The notes under the pieces: generated by a model | The model's input: only the letters and a program-made list of their open reading frames with translations | Database searches by the model: none | Told to the model about the DNA's origin: nothing | Source of the DNA: Actinomadura chibensis NBRC 106107 | Lineage (GTDB): Bacteria; Actinomycetota; Actinomycetes; Streptosporangiales; Streptosporangiaceae | Direction: 5' to 3' | Assembly: GCF_001552135.1 (NCBI RefSeq) | Contig: NZ_BCQP01000019.1 | Location: forward strand, 53,172 to 117,171 | Length of the DNA: 64,000 bases | Part shown: positions 55,847-64,000 of the stretch, in pieces | Position numbering within the stretch: the stretch's first letter is position 1 | Layout of the letters: every line of letters begins with the position of its first letter | Made by a program: the position numbers and the translations under genes

Positions 55847-58063
55847 TCACCGCCCGCCTTCGGCGAGGAGGTCGCGCAGCGCGGCGCGCAGCTCGGGGCT
55901 GCGCGCGAGGTGCGCGTCGAGCTGCTTCGCGGCGAGCCAGCGCCCGGCGGCGGTCCGCGTCCACGCCTCCAGGCCCGGGTCGCGCGCGCCGCGCGCCCGC
56001 AGCCGCAGGACGACCTCGACCAGCTCGTTGCGCCGCTCCACGTCGGCGGGGCGCAGCGGGGCGCGGCCGGCGCGGGCGCGGCCGGGCAGGTCGGCGGTCC
56101 ACCGCGCGCCGAGCCGGGCGCGGACGGGCGCGGGCAGGGCGGCGAGCAGCTCCGCGCGGAACGCCGGGGGCCGCTCGGCCAGCCGCCGCGCGGCGCCGAC
56201 GAACGCCTCCCCGGCGAGCTGCGGGGTGGCGCCCGCGTCCGCGATCTCCGCCAGGGCGCGCGCGGCGCGTCCCGGGCCCGCGGTGATCGCCGCCGCGTAC
56301 GCCTGGACGGCGGCGGCGTCGCGCCCGGCGCGGCCGTCCGGCAGCAGCTCGCGGACGCGTCCGGCGAGCCGGAGCGCGGCGGGCTCGGCGAGCCGGTCGC
56401 CGCCGGGGAAGGCGAGCCTCGTCAGCGTCCGGGACGGCAGCCCGGCGAGCGCGGGATGCGCGGCGAGCGCGGCGCCGTGCGCGTCCAGCAGCGCGGCGCA
56501 CTCGTCGGCGGTCGGCGGCGACGCCCACACCTCGCGGAGGGGGCGGTCGAGGTCGGCGCCGTCCAGCCGGAGCAGCTCGCCGGTGACGGGGACGCGGCGC
56601 GCCGGGTCGCGGCGCCCGACGGACGCCAGCACGGCGCACGCCACGCCGGGCGCGGCGCGGGCGAGCCCGGCGCGCTCGTACAGGATGTCGCAGTTCGCGG
56701 GCGTGAGCACCGCCGCCCGCTCGCGCTCCCCGGCGTCGGCGAGGCCGGCGAGCACGCCGCCGAGCAGGGCGCCGCGCAACCCGTCCGGGCAGCGGGACAG
56801 CGCCGCGCCGAGGTCGGCCGCGCCGTGCCGCGCGCCGCGCGCCGCCCCGGCGGCGACCCGCGCGGCGTCGAGCGGCAGCCCGGCCCGGTCCGCGACGCTC
56901 GCGGCGGCGGCGACCGCCGACAGGTCGCGGGCCGTGGCCAGCGCGTCCGAGATCCGGTCGGCGACGCGCACCGCGCACTGCCGCGCGACCTCCGCCGCGC
57001 CCGCCCGCCGCGCCCGCTCGTGCACGGCGAGCGCCAGGTCGAGCCCCATGGACGGGACGCCCGGCACGAGATCGCGCCACACCCACTCGGGGATCCCGGA
57101 CCCGCGCCGCGACAGCAGCTCCGCCGCCGCGCCCTCCTCGTCCGGCGTGACGGTCGCGTCGCCCCGGCACAGCGCGAGCAGCGCGCCCGCGCCCTCCCGC
57201 GCCGGGTCGCTCGGCGGGGCCAGCGCGCCGAGGGCGTCCAGCCCGCCGAAGTCGGCGGCGCGCCAGCACCCGGCGACGGTGCGGGCGAAGCGGCTCGCCG
57301 CCCCGTCCGGGACGCGCCCGCCGAGCCGGAACGCGCGGGCGTGCGACGCGCGGTGCCGCACCGCCGCCCAGATCGCCGGGGTGGTGCCGACGAGGCGCTG
57401 CGCGGCGCCGTCCGGGTCGCCGGTGTAGGTGACGAACGACAGCCGCGCCGCCGCCGCGACCGGCAGCGAGTACGACACGACCGCGATCCACCGCGCGATC
57501 AGCTCGACGTCGTCGGCGACGAGCACGACCCGGCCGTGGCCCCGGCCGAGGACGTCGGCGACCGCGTCCACGAGGTGCGCGAGCAGCGCGTACGGGTCGC
57601 CGGGACACGACGCGAGCCAGCCGGCGAGGGCCTCCGGGTCGAGCGCCGCGCCCGGCGTCAGCTCGTCCAGGGGGGCGAGGACGCCCTCCGGCGCGGGACG
57701 CTGCGTCCAGTGCGGGGCGTGCCACAGCTCGGCGGGCCGCAGCCCCTCCAGCTCGTCCGGCTCGGCGACGACCGCGTGCGCGAAGAAGTTGCCGAACCGG
57801 CCCGAGTAGTCGCGGCCGAGGTAGCGGCAGCGCAGCAGCAGCGAGCGGCCGTCCACCTGGTCGTAGAGCAGCGACACGGGGAACTCGCCCAGCTCCGCGT
57901 CGCCCGGCGACGGCGGCGCGTCCGGCGGCGGCCGGTACGACAGGTAGGGCGTCACCCCGGCCCGGACGCCGTCCGGCAGCCCCGGCGTCTCGGCGACGAA
58001 CTGGAACCCGGCCCGCCCGGTCGGGCCGCGCCGCGCCGACGTGTAGTGCAGCTGCCAGGCCAT
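55847..58063 (-). CDS. GAP1-like GTPase-associated protein
   Basis: 738 residues from ATG 58061-58063, two bases after the soluble GTPase stop. The N-terminal 140 residues (WQLHYTSARRGPTGRAGFQFVAETPGLP, in part; LGRDYSGRFGNFFAHAVV) match what I know as the GAP1-N domain of GTPase-associated protein 1. The middle and C-terminal parts are helical and Ala/Arg-rich (GAP1-M/C-like). No enzyme motif is visible. The family is defined by its fixed place next to GTPase genes, so it probably binds or regulates one or both GTPases of this operon; GAP activity is not shown. Confidence 0.8.
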   Translation of the reverse strand: MAWQLHYTSARRGPTGRAGFQFVAETPGLPDGVRAGVTPYLSYRPPPDAPPSPGDAELGEFPVSLLYDQVDGRSLLLRCRYLGRDYSGRFGNFFAHAVVAEPDELEGLRPAELWHAPHWTQRPAPEGVLAPLDELTPGAALDPEALAGWLASCPGDPYALLAHLVDAVADVLGRGHGRVVLVADDVELIARWIAVVSYSLPVAAAARLSFVTYTGDPDGAAQRLVGTTPAIWAAVRHRASHARAFRLGGRVPDGAASRFARTVAGCWRAADFGGLDALGALAPPSDPAREGAGALLALCRGDATVTPDEEGAAAELLSRRGSGIPEWVWRDLVPGVPSMGLDLALAVHERARRAGAAEVARQCAVRVADRISDALATARDLSAVAAAASVADRAGLPLDAARVAAGAARGARHGAADLGAALSRCPDGLRGALLGGVLAGLADAGERERAAVLTPANCDILYERAGLARAAPGVACAVLASVGRRDPARRVPVTGELLRLDGADLDRPLREVWASPPTADECAALLDAHGAALAAHPALAGLPSRTLTRLAFPGGDRLAEPAALRLAGRVRELLPDGRAGRDAAAVQAYAAAITAGPGRAARALAEIADAGATPQLAGEAFVGAARRLAERPPAFRAELLAALPAPVRARLGARWTADLPGRARAGRAPLRPADVERRNELVEVVLRLRARGARDPGLEAWTRTAAGRWLAAKQLDAHLARSPELRAALRDLLAEGGR

Positions 58064-58065
58064 CG

Positions 58066-59346
58066 CTAGGCGTCCCCGGAGCGGACGCCGTCGAGCATCC
58101 CGAACCGGTACAGCAGCCAGAGCAGCGGGTCCTCGGCCCGGTGGGGGCGGACGCCGCCCGCGCCGACGCGGTCGCCGTCCGGGACGCCGCCGAGCGCCGA
58201 CAGCCCGAACAGCGCGTGCTCGGCGTACTGCTGCCCGAGGTAGGTGTCGAGCTGCCCGGCCTGCCAGTCGTGCAGCAGCGCGCGGACCTGCTCGTTCACC
58301 GCGTCCCTGTCGTCCAGGTCGAGGACGCCCTGCCCGGACCGGGACCGGTGCAGCGCCGACTGCCTGAGCAGCCCCGGACGCAGCACGTCGATCTTGGTGA
58401 GCGCGACCGCGACCGGGACGGGCAGCGGCTCGCCGGGGCGCGTCCCGTGCCGCTGCCGCAGCGCGTCCGTCACGCGGGCGATGACGTCGAGCGGCTCGCT
58501 ACCCGGGTCCTCCCCGGCGCCGCGCGGCGCGGGCACGGCCTCGCGGACGCCCGCCCGCGCGCCGGGCAGCTCCAGCGGGTCGACGAGGAAGACGATCGCG
58601 TCGGCCGCCTCCAGGTACCGCAGGTGCAGGTCGGTGACCTCCCGGCTGCGCAGGTCCTCGCCCGCGGTATCGAACAGGACGAGCGCGAGCGAGTCGTTGC
58701 GGGGCCGCGCGAAGCGCCCCCGGCGGGTGCGGGTCAGCAGGTAGACGAGGGGCTCGCGGGGTCCGGTGGCCGCGCTCGCCGTCGTCGGCAGCAGCCGCCG
58801 CTCCTCCAGCAGCGGGCGCGCGAAGTCGCGCTTGTACCGCTCGATGGTGCGGTCGTCGCAGGCGACGAGGGAGGCGTCCAGCTCCGTCCCGACCCGGTTC
58901 ATCAGCTCGTGCAGCAGGACGGCGATGTAGGTGCTCTTGCCCGCGTTCTTCGCGCCGACGAGCGCGACGATCCGGCCCGGCGAGTCGCAGTAGGCGGACG
59001 GCAGCGGGTTGTGGCACTCCGGGCAGGCCCGGTTGCCGGTCGGCACCCCGCAGCCGGGGCAGTCCGCGCGGCCCCGCTGCCCGGACGAGCGGCCGGGCGC
59101 GGCGAACACCGGCGGCAGCGACGCGCCCGCCGTCGAGCCCGTGTACTCGGCGAGGGCCTCGTCCAGGACGGGCGCGCAGCCCTTGCGCCGCCCGGCCTGC
59201 CCCCGGCAGCGGAACAGGATCCGCGGCGGCGCGACGGACGCGAAGCAGTACGGGCACGTCACGCCCTTCCTCGACGCGCCCCGTCCGGAGGCGCGCTGCC
59301 CGGAGGCGATGCGCGGGATCGCCACGCGGGCGAGCGGCTTCGTCAT
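58066..59346 (-). CDS. Soluble TRAFAC-class GTPase with N-terminal zinc ribbons
   Basis: 426 residues from ATG 59344-59346, sharing its A with the upstream stop (TGATG). Residues 31-60 (CPYC, CRGQ, C) and 96-120 (CPGCG, CPECH, C) hold zinc ribbons. The G domain has P-loop GAKNAGKS (131-138), G3 DTAGED (226-231) and G4 TKID (317-320). There is no membrane segment. The domain order (ribbons, then G domain) is like the membrane GTPase at 54121 but without helices, so the two may form a heterodimer across cytosol and membrane (inference). Confidence 0.87.
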   Translation of the reverse strand: MTKPLARVAIPRIASGQRASGRGASRKGVTCPYCFASVAPPRILFRCRGQAGRRKGCAPVLDEALAEYTGSTAGASLPPVFAAPGRSSGQRGRADCPGCGVPTGNRACPECHNPLPSAYCDSPGRIVALVGAKNAGKSTYIAVLLHELMNRVGTELDASLVACDDRTIERYKRDFARPLLEERRLLPTTASAATGPREPLVYLLTRTRRGRFARPRNDSLALVLFDTAGEDLRSREVTDLHLRYLEAADAIVFLVDPLELPGARAGVREAVPAPRGAGEDPGSEPLDVIARVTDALRQRHGTRPGEPLPVPVAVALTKIDVLRPGLLRQSALHRSRSGQGVLDLDDRDAVNEQVRALLHDWQAGQLDTYLGQQYAEHALFGLSALGGVPDGDRVGAGGVRPHRAEDPLLWLLYRFGMLDGVRSGDA

Positions 59347-61979
59347 CACGGCACCCGCAGCCGGCGGACGGGCGGGTCGCTCAGCTCGACGACCTCGTCG
59401 TCGGCGAAGCAGCGCAGCCAGTACGGGCCGGGCGCGTCCGGCGCCGCGAGGGACAGCTCGCCGGGCACGGGCACCTGCTCCCACGCGCCGAGCGTCTCCC
59501 CGTCGGCGGCGCGGTGCGGCATGACCCGCCCGGCGCGCAGCACCAGCGACAGCCGCGCCACCCGCAGCGGGCGGGACGAGGTGAGCCTGATCGTCAGCGA
59601 CCGCCGCCACGGCGGCCCCGCCCGCAGCACGTCGTAGCGGACGATCGCGCGGGCCGCGACCGCGGCGCTCACCGGCGGGCCGGTCACCCGGGCGCCGCCG
59701 ACGGTCCCGGCCGCGGCGACCGTCAGCTCGACCGGCGCGTCCTCCGGGGCGGGCACCCGGACGCCGCCCTGCGTGTCGTAGGCCGCGCGGGTCACCACCG
59801 CCTCCGCCGGCGGCTCGCCCATCCGGATCGCCTCCCCGCCGACCCGGTAGGCGAGCGCGACCTCGGCGACGTCCGGCGGCCAGTCGAACCCGACGTGCAC
59901 GTGGTCGCCGCGCCGCTCGGCGACGAGGCGGCGCGGCGGCGGCAGGTTCACGTGGTGGTGGTAGCCGCCGATGGCGGCCGTGTCCTCGGCGACGGACACC
60001 GCGAGCAGCCAGCCGCTCGCCCCCGGCCGGACGTCCAGCCCGCCGGGGACGGGCGCGCACGCCAGCCGCCGCGTCTCGCGCCGCACCTCCGCCAGCGGGA
60101 CGAGCGCGCTGCGCGGCCACGGCGGCGGCGTCTCGGACAGCACCAGCTCGGCCGTCCCGTTGCCCGGCGGGGCGAACCGGACGCGGACGAGGCCCGGGTC
60201 GTCCGGGGCGGTCTCGGCGGTCAGCTCGAACACCGGCTCGGGCGGCGCGGTCGGCGTCACCGAGGCGGCCACGCCGTCGGTGACGGTCTCGGCGCCCGCG
60301 CCGTCGACGTAGACGGCGGAGATCCGGTAGTGCAGGGTGCGGCCGTTCGGGACGCGCTCGCGGAACCCGTCGCGCCCGCCGGGGACGGGCGTCCCGTCCC
60401 GGACGACGACGACCCTGGCGGCCTCGGGCGGGCACCGCCACCGGCCGGTGACCTGGCCGTCCCCGGCGACGAGCACGACCTCGGCGGGCTCGGGGCGCAC
60501 GACCACCGGCTCCGCGACCGTGGGCGCGGCGGCGGCGTCGCCGCGCGCCGCCACGACCGCGTAGTACAGCGGGACGTTCACCGGCGGCCGCCGGTCGCGC
60601 GTCCCGGCGACGGGCGCGCCGTCCCGCGCGTCGCGCGGCGGCCGCCCCTCCCGCCGCACCGCGTGGTAGGTCACCTCGCCCTCGGCGGACGGCGACGGCT
60701 CGAACGACAGCCGGACGGCGGGCCCGTCCGCGTCCGCGTCGACGTCGGCGCGCACCGCCGGGACGGGACGCGGCGGCAGCCGCCGCTGGTGCGCCCGCGC
60801 CCCCGGCAGGTCGCGGACGAGCCGCAGCGCGTCGTCGAGCAGCCGGTACGCGCGGTCGGGGTCGGGCTCGGCGGCGGCGGACTCGCGCAGCCGCAGCGCG
60901 GTGTCGAGCCGGTGCCGCGCCTCGGCGGCGAGCACCTCGTCCTCGGGCGGGGCGGCGTCCCCGGCGGCCCGGGGCGCGGCCGGGCGCGGGACGTTCGCCG
61001 CGTCGGCGAGCTCCGCCGCCGCGTACACCTCGCCCGCGTCGAGCAGGGCGCGCAGGCGCCCGGCGAGGCCGCCGCCGCCCGCCGGTCCCGTCTCCCGGAC
61101 GACCGCGAACACCAGGCGCCGCGCGTCGCCCTCGTCGATCCCGAGGTCCCCGGTCGCGAAGCGGAGCAGCGCGCGGTCCGAGGCGCGCTGGCGGAGCCGC
61201 TCGCGGAGCCGGTCGACCACGTCGAACAGCACCAGCGCCGACAGGTCGGCCCCCGACCGCAGCGCGGCGAGGACGGTGTCGGCGTGCGTCGTGCTCGTGT
61301 CGCGTCCCCGGCGCGCCCACTCGGCGCCGACGGCGGCGACCGCGTCCGCGTCGAGCCGGGGCCCGCCGGGCGCGGCGAAGCCGTCCAGCAGCCGGACCGG
61401 GCCGGTGTGCCGGGCGCCGAACACGAACGCCGCGAGGTGCCGGTCGCCGAGGACGTCCAGCGACTCGCGCACCTTCCGGTAGGCGGGGTAGGGCGCGGCG
61501 GCGGGCAGCGGGTCAGGCTCGCGGACCGCGACGCCGTCGGCGGCGGCGACCCGCTCCAGCTCGGCGCGCGGCACCCCGCAGGTGCGGGCGATGCCCTCGA
61601 TCTCGGCGGGCGTCGCCATCCGCGGCGCCCCGGCGGCGTCGGCGAGCCGGGCGCGGGCCTCGGCGGCCCGCCGCTCGGCGCGCTCGCGGCCGCCGCGCAG
61701 CCGCGCCGACAGCGGCCGCAGGTCGCCGCGCTCGGCGGCGGCGAACAGCGCCGCCAGCTCGCGGTGCTCGGCCTCCAGGCGGTCGATCAGCTTGCGGTAC
61801 TTCAGCTGGCCGCGGGCCCGCCGCCAGCACTGCCGCACCTGCCTGACCCGCGCCGCGACCGACTCCGCGGTGAGCGGGTCGGCCAGCGCGTACCGGACGC
61901 GCAGGTCCTCGGGAGGCTGGTCGCCCGCGGCCCGCGCGGGCTCCAGCACCTCCCGCCGGTAGTCGTCGTCGAACGCCAC
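59346..61979 (-). CDS. Large helical and beta-domain protein of the Hsp70/GTPase operon
   Basis: 877 residues from GTG 61977-61979 with GGGAGG upstream. Residues 1-130 are charged helices that look like a coiled coil (VRQVRQCWRRARGQLKYRKL, IDRLEAEHRELAALF). A further helical part to about 400 has a VLFDVVDRLRERLRQRASDR stretch. From about 430 on there are four or five FN3/Ig-like beta modules (PAVRADVDADADGPAVRLSF, VFELTAETAPDDPGLVRVRF, VHVGFDWPPDVAEVALAYR). No signal peptide, so these domains should be cytoplasmic, which is unusual. I do not recognise the protein; its place between Hsp70 and GTPase suggests a client-binding adaptor. Confidence 0.75.
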   Translation of the reverse strand: MAFDDDYRREVLEPARAAGDQPPEDLRVRYALADPLTAESVAARVRQVRQCWRRARGQLKYRKLIDRLEAEHRELAALFAAAERGDLRPLSARLRGGRERAERRAAEARARLADAAGAPRMATPAEIEGIARTCGVPRAELERVAAADGVAVREPDPLPAAAPYPAYRKVRESLDVLGDRHLAAFVFGARHTGPVRLLDGFAAPGGPRLDADAVAAVGAEWARRGRDTSTTHADTVLAALRSGADLSALVLFDVVDRLRERLRQRASDRALLRFATGDLGIDEGDARRLVFAVVRETGPAGGGGLAGRLRALLDAGEVYAAAELADAANVPRPAAPRAAGDAAPPEDEVLAAEARHRLDTALRLRESAAAEPDPDRAYRLLDDALRLVRDLPGARAHQRRLPPRPVPAVRADVDADADGPAVRLSFEPSPSAEGEVTYHAVRREGRPPRDARDGAPVAGTRDRRPPVNVPLYYAVVAARGDAAAAPTVAEPVVVRPEPAEVVLVAGDGQVTGRWRCPPEAARVVVVRDGTPVPGGRDGFRERVPNGRTLHYRISAVYVDGAGAETVTDGVAASVTPTAPPEPVFELTAETAPDDPGLVRVRFAPPGNGTAELVLSETPPPWPRSALVPLAEVRRETRRLACAPVPGGLDVRPGASGWLLAVSVAEDTAAIGGYHHHVNLPPPRRLVAERRGDHVHVGFDWPPDVAEVALAYRVGGEAIRMGEPPAEAVVTRAAYDTQGGVRVPAPEDAPVELTVAAAGTVGGARVTGPPVSAAVAARAIVRYDVLRAGPPWRRSLTIRLTSSRPLRVARLSLVLRAGRVMPHRAADGETLGAWEQVPVPGELSLAAPDAPGPYWLRCFADDEVVELSDPPVRRLRVP

Positions 61980-61993
61980 GGGCGCCTCCCGGC

Positions 61994-63577
61994 TCAGCTC
62001 ACCTGGACCCGGGAGAGGGCCTTCCGGGAGCGCTCGACCTCCTCCTCGGACATGCCGCCGACGTCCACCTTCAGCTCAAGCCGCTCGCCGGTCTCCTTCT
62101 CCACCGCCGTGACGTTCAGCAGCCCGGACGAGTCGAGCTCGAACGTCACCCGGATCGGCCAGCCCGCCTTCTTGCCGTGCGGGACGCGGATCTCCCCGGT
62201 GGCGATCTCGTTGTTGTCGGGCAGCTCGGCGGACTCCACCACCCCGGCCTGCTCCATGACCCGGATGTCGGCGGACGCCTGGTCGTCGTAGACGGTGAAG
62301 AAGTCCTCGGTCCGCGCGGCGGGCAGCGCGTCGTTGGTGTGGACGAGGTGCGCGACGCCCTCCGCGCCGCTCTCCCGGTCGACCACCACGATCCCGAACG
62401 CGTGCGAGGCGACCGTCTTGATCTGCCGCCCGGCGATCTGCTTCTGCTGCTCGGCCGACAGCCCCGCGCGGTTCGCCATCTCCACGGCCCGCTCGGCCGC
62501 GCCCTCCCGGACGAGCCGCCGGTAGGTCTCCTCGAACGCGTACAGGGCCGCGCCCTTGGCGACCGCGAGGTCGGGGTCCTGGAGGCGGGGCGCGAGGCCG
62601 AGCTCGGTCTCCAGCCGCGCCGCGACCACCGGCATCTTCGTGGACCCGCCGACGAGGACGAGGTCGTCGTAGTCGTCCACGCCCTTCTCCGCGGCGGTGG
62701 CCAGCGTCCGGCCGGTGATCTCCACGGTCCGGTCGAGGAGGTCCTTGGTCAGCTCCTCCAGCTTCTCGCGCGTCACCTCGACGGCGGCGACCCGCCCGGC
62801 GTGCATGACCCGGACGGTGTGCGAGGTCCGCGTGGTGAGGGCCTTCTTCGCGTCCTCGGCGTCGCGGCGGAGCTGCTGCTCGGTCTGCTTGTCGTCCAGC
62901 GGGTCGCCCGCGCCCGGGTGCTCGGCGCGGAACCGCTCGGCGAGGTGCTCGACGAGCCGCGCGTCCCAGTCGGCGCCGCCGAGCTCGTGGTCGCCGTCGG
63001 TGCACACCACCTCGATGTGGCCGCCGCGCAGCGAGATGACGGTGGTGTCGAACGTCCCGCCGCCGAGGTCGTAGACGAGGATCGTCCGGTCGGCGTCGGG
63101 GTTCAGCACGCCGTAGGTGATCGCGGCGGCGATCGGCTCGGACACGATGTCGATGACGTTCAGCCCCGCGATCCGCCCCGCCTTGCGGGTGGCGTCGCGC
63201 TCGGCCGCGCCGAAGTAGGCCGGGACGGTGATCACCACGTCCCTGGCCTCCTCGCCGGTCGTGGTGCGCGCGTCCGTCGCGAGCTTCAGCAGGATGAACG
63301 CCGACAGCTCCTCGGGCGTGAAGTCGATCCCGTGGATGGGACGCGTCACGTCCCGGCCCATGTCGCGTTTGATGAGGCTGACGACGTTGTCGGGCTCCAG
63401 GACCGCGGTGTCCTTCGCGGTGGCGCCGACGACGACGTTCTCGCCGCTCTCGAAGTACACGACCGACGGGGTGGTGTCGGTGCCCTCCAGGTTCCGCAGG
63501 ACCGCCGGGCGCCCCACGTCGTCGATGGAGGCAATGCAGGAGTACGTGGTTCCCAGGTCGATCCCGTAGACAGCCAT
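61994..63577 (-). CDS. Hsp70-family chaperone lacking the C-terminal lid
   Basis: 527 residues from ATG 63575-63577, with GAGAGGGAC upstream; the ATG at 63592 gives six extra residues and overlaps the GrpE stop. The ATPase domain is complete: GIDLGTTYSC, VYDLGGGTFD, LVGGSTKMP and IVSEPIAAAITYG. The beta part of the substrate domain follows (about 385-505), but the chain ends at about 527 where DnaK has another 100 residues of helical lid. It should bind and release clients with GrpE and perhaps without a classical DnaJ, which is absent from the visible operon. Not the housekeeping DnaK by length and context. Confidence 0.92.
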   Translation of the reverse strand: MAVYGIDLGTTYSCIASIDDVGRPAVLRNLEGTDTTPSVVYFESGENVVVGATAKDTAVLEPDNVVSLIKRDMGRDVTRPIHGIDFTPEELSAFILLKLATDARTTTGEEARDVVITVPAYFGAAERDATRKAGRIAGLNVIDIVSEPIAAAITYGVLNPDADRTILVYDLGGGTFDTTVISLRGGHIEVVCTDGDHELGGADWDARLVEHLAERFRAEHPGAGDPLDDKQTEQQLRRDAEDAKKALTTRTSHTVRVMHAGRVAAVEVTREKLEELTKDLLDRTVEITGRTLATAAEKGVDDYDDLVLVGGSTKMPVVAARLETELGLAPRLQDPDLAVAKGAALYAFEETYRRLVREGAAERAVEMANRAGLSAEQQKQIAGRQIKTVASHAFGIVVVDRESGAEGVAHLVHTNDALPAARTEDFFTVYDDQASADIRVMEQAGVVESAELPDNNEIATGEIRVPHGKKAGWPIRVTFELDSSGLLNVTAVEKETGERLELKVDVGGMSEEEVERSRKALSRVQVS

Positions 63578-63584
63578 GTCCCTC

Positions 63585-64000
63585 TCACCCATCGGTGTTC
63601 GTCGTCGTCTCGCCGCCGCCCGTCCCGCGGCGGGCCGGACCCGAGCCGTTCGCGGCGTGCTCCGCCGCCGCGTCCTCCTCCGCGTCCCCTCCGGTGCGCC
63701 GCGCCGCGTCCGCCGACAGCCGCCCGACGCCGACCTCCGCCTTGCGCAGCACCTTCCCGCCCCGCTCGAACCCGTCGGACTCGACGGCCGTGACCGTGTC
63801 GGCCCGCAGCGGGTCGTCGACGGGCGTGACCGCGACCGGGCGGTGCCGGGACGCGTCGTAGGGCTGCCCCGGCTCCACCGTGAACCGCTCGACGCCGAGC
63901 CGCGCCAGCGCGTCCGCGACGTCGTCGGCGACCGCCGCGAGCAGCAGCGCCGTCCGGTGCCGGTCGGGCGGGTCGGGCGGGTCGGCGGGGCCCGGCGCGG
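63585..64000 (-). CDS. GrpE-like nucleotide exchange factor, 3' part (5' end outside window)
   Basis: About 138 residues are visible, open to the right edge. The beta domain of GrpE is recognisable: LARLGVERFTVEPGQPYDASRHRPVAVTPVDD (in part) and VESDGFERGGKVLRKAEVGVGR. The upstream coding DNA reads HRTALLLAAVADDVADAL, the end of the helical bundle. The last 45 residues are low-complexity. It stops seven bases before the preferred Hsp70 start, so the two are co-translated. It should exchange ADP for ATP on this operon's own Hsp70. Confidence 0.85.
   Translation of the reverse strand, partial: APGPADPPDPPDRHRTALLLAAVADDVADALARLGVERFTVEPGQPYDASRHRPVAVTPVDDPLRADTVTAVESDGFERGGKVLRKAEVGVGRLSADAARRTGGDAEEDAAAEHAANGSGPARRGTGGGETTTNTDG

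Noticed and set aside
1..64000. tRNA/rRNA genes, CRISPR arrays, insertion sequences, prophage genes
   Set aside because: I looked for conserved tRNA arms, rRNA segments, regular direct repeats with spacers, transposase motifs and phage proteins and saw none.

Overview
The window is a 64 kb piece of very GC-rich DNA. Third-codon positions are almost all G or C, GTG starts are frequent, neighbouring genes often overlap by four bases (ATGA/GTGA), and several starts look leaderless. Together with PadR, TetR, GntR/FCD and SmtB-type regulators, DUF1707, SWIM/MoxR/VWA clusters and Hsp70/GTPase clusters, this points to a filamentous actinomycete. Thermomonosporaceae or Streptosporangiales would fit, but the genus is not proven. 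I found no rRNA, tRNA, CRISPR array, insertion sequence or phage gene; this looks like chromosomal DNA rich in accessory operons.

Layout. (1) 0-10.4 kb: end of an aldo/keto reductase, a PadR regulator, an amino-acid permease with a divergent TetR gene and a DmpA-type peptidase, a lipid kinase, an esterase-fold protein without its serine, an amidohydrolase, a SmtB/CadC-like sensor with its His-rich cation exporter, and a lipoprotein. (2) 10.5-20.7 kb: a membrane Ser/Thr kinase, then a tightly coupled leftward operon M50 peptidase - SWIM - DUF5691 - MoxR ATPase - DUF5682 - VWA. (3) 21-35 kb: two paralogous membrane-anchored FN3 proteins, a second MoxR - DUF58 - transglutaminase-like operon whose transglutaminase has lost all three catalytic residues, a permuted-papain protein, a dehydratase, a second Ser/Thr kinase and a membrane protein with sigma-factor-like sequence. 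(4) 35-46.9 kb: a CoA transferase, a TetR-controlled exporter with a cupin, and a catabolic gene set (aminotransferase, GntR repressor, two maleate-isomerase/racemase family enzymes, DUF3830, 2-hydroxyacid dehydrogenase, amidase) tied together by matching GntR operators, followed by a zinc alcohol dehydrogenase with its TetR gene. (5) 47-54 kb: DUF1707 protein, molybdopterin oxidoreductase, HtrA-like lipoprotein, TetR and a Bcr/CflA exporter. (6) 54.1-64 kb: a leftward operon GrpE - lidless Hsp70 - large helical/beta-domain protein - zinc-ribbon GTPase - GAP1-like protein - membrane GTPase, closed by a field of strong hairpins. It runs off the right edge.

Modules 2, 3 and 6 are the most interesting. 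Each joins an ATP- or GTP-driven chaperone-like machine (MoxR/VWA, MoxR/DUF58, Hsp70 with two GTPases) to partner proteins of unknown biochemistry. From memory, MoxR-VWA and GTPase clusters of this kind have been proposed by comparative genomics to be regulated conflict or stress systems of multicellular bacteria, but their mechanism is open. The clearest regulatory result is the GntR circuit: one operator over two overlapping opposed promoters at 43.4 kb and a second at the start site of the aminotransferase gene.
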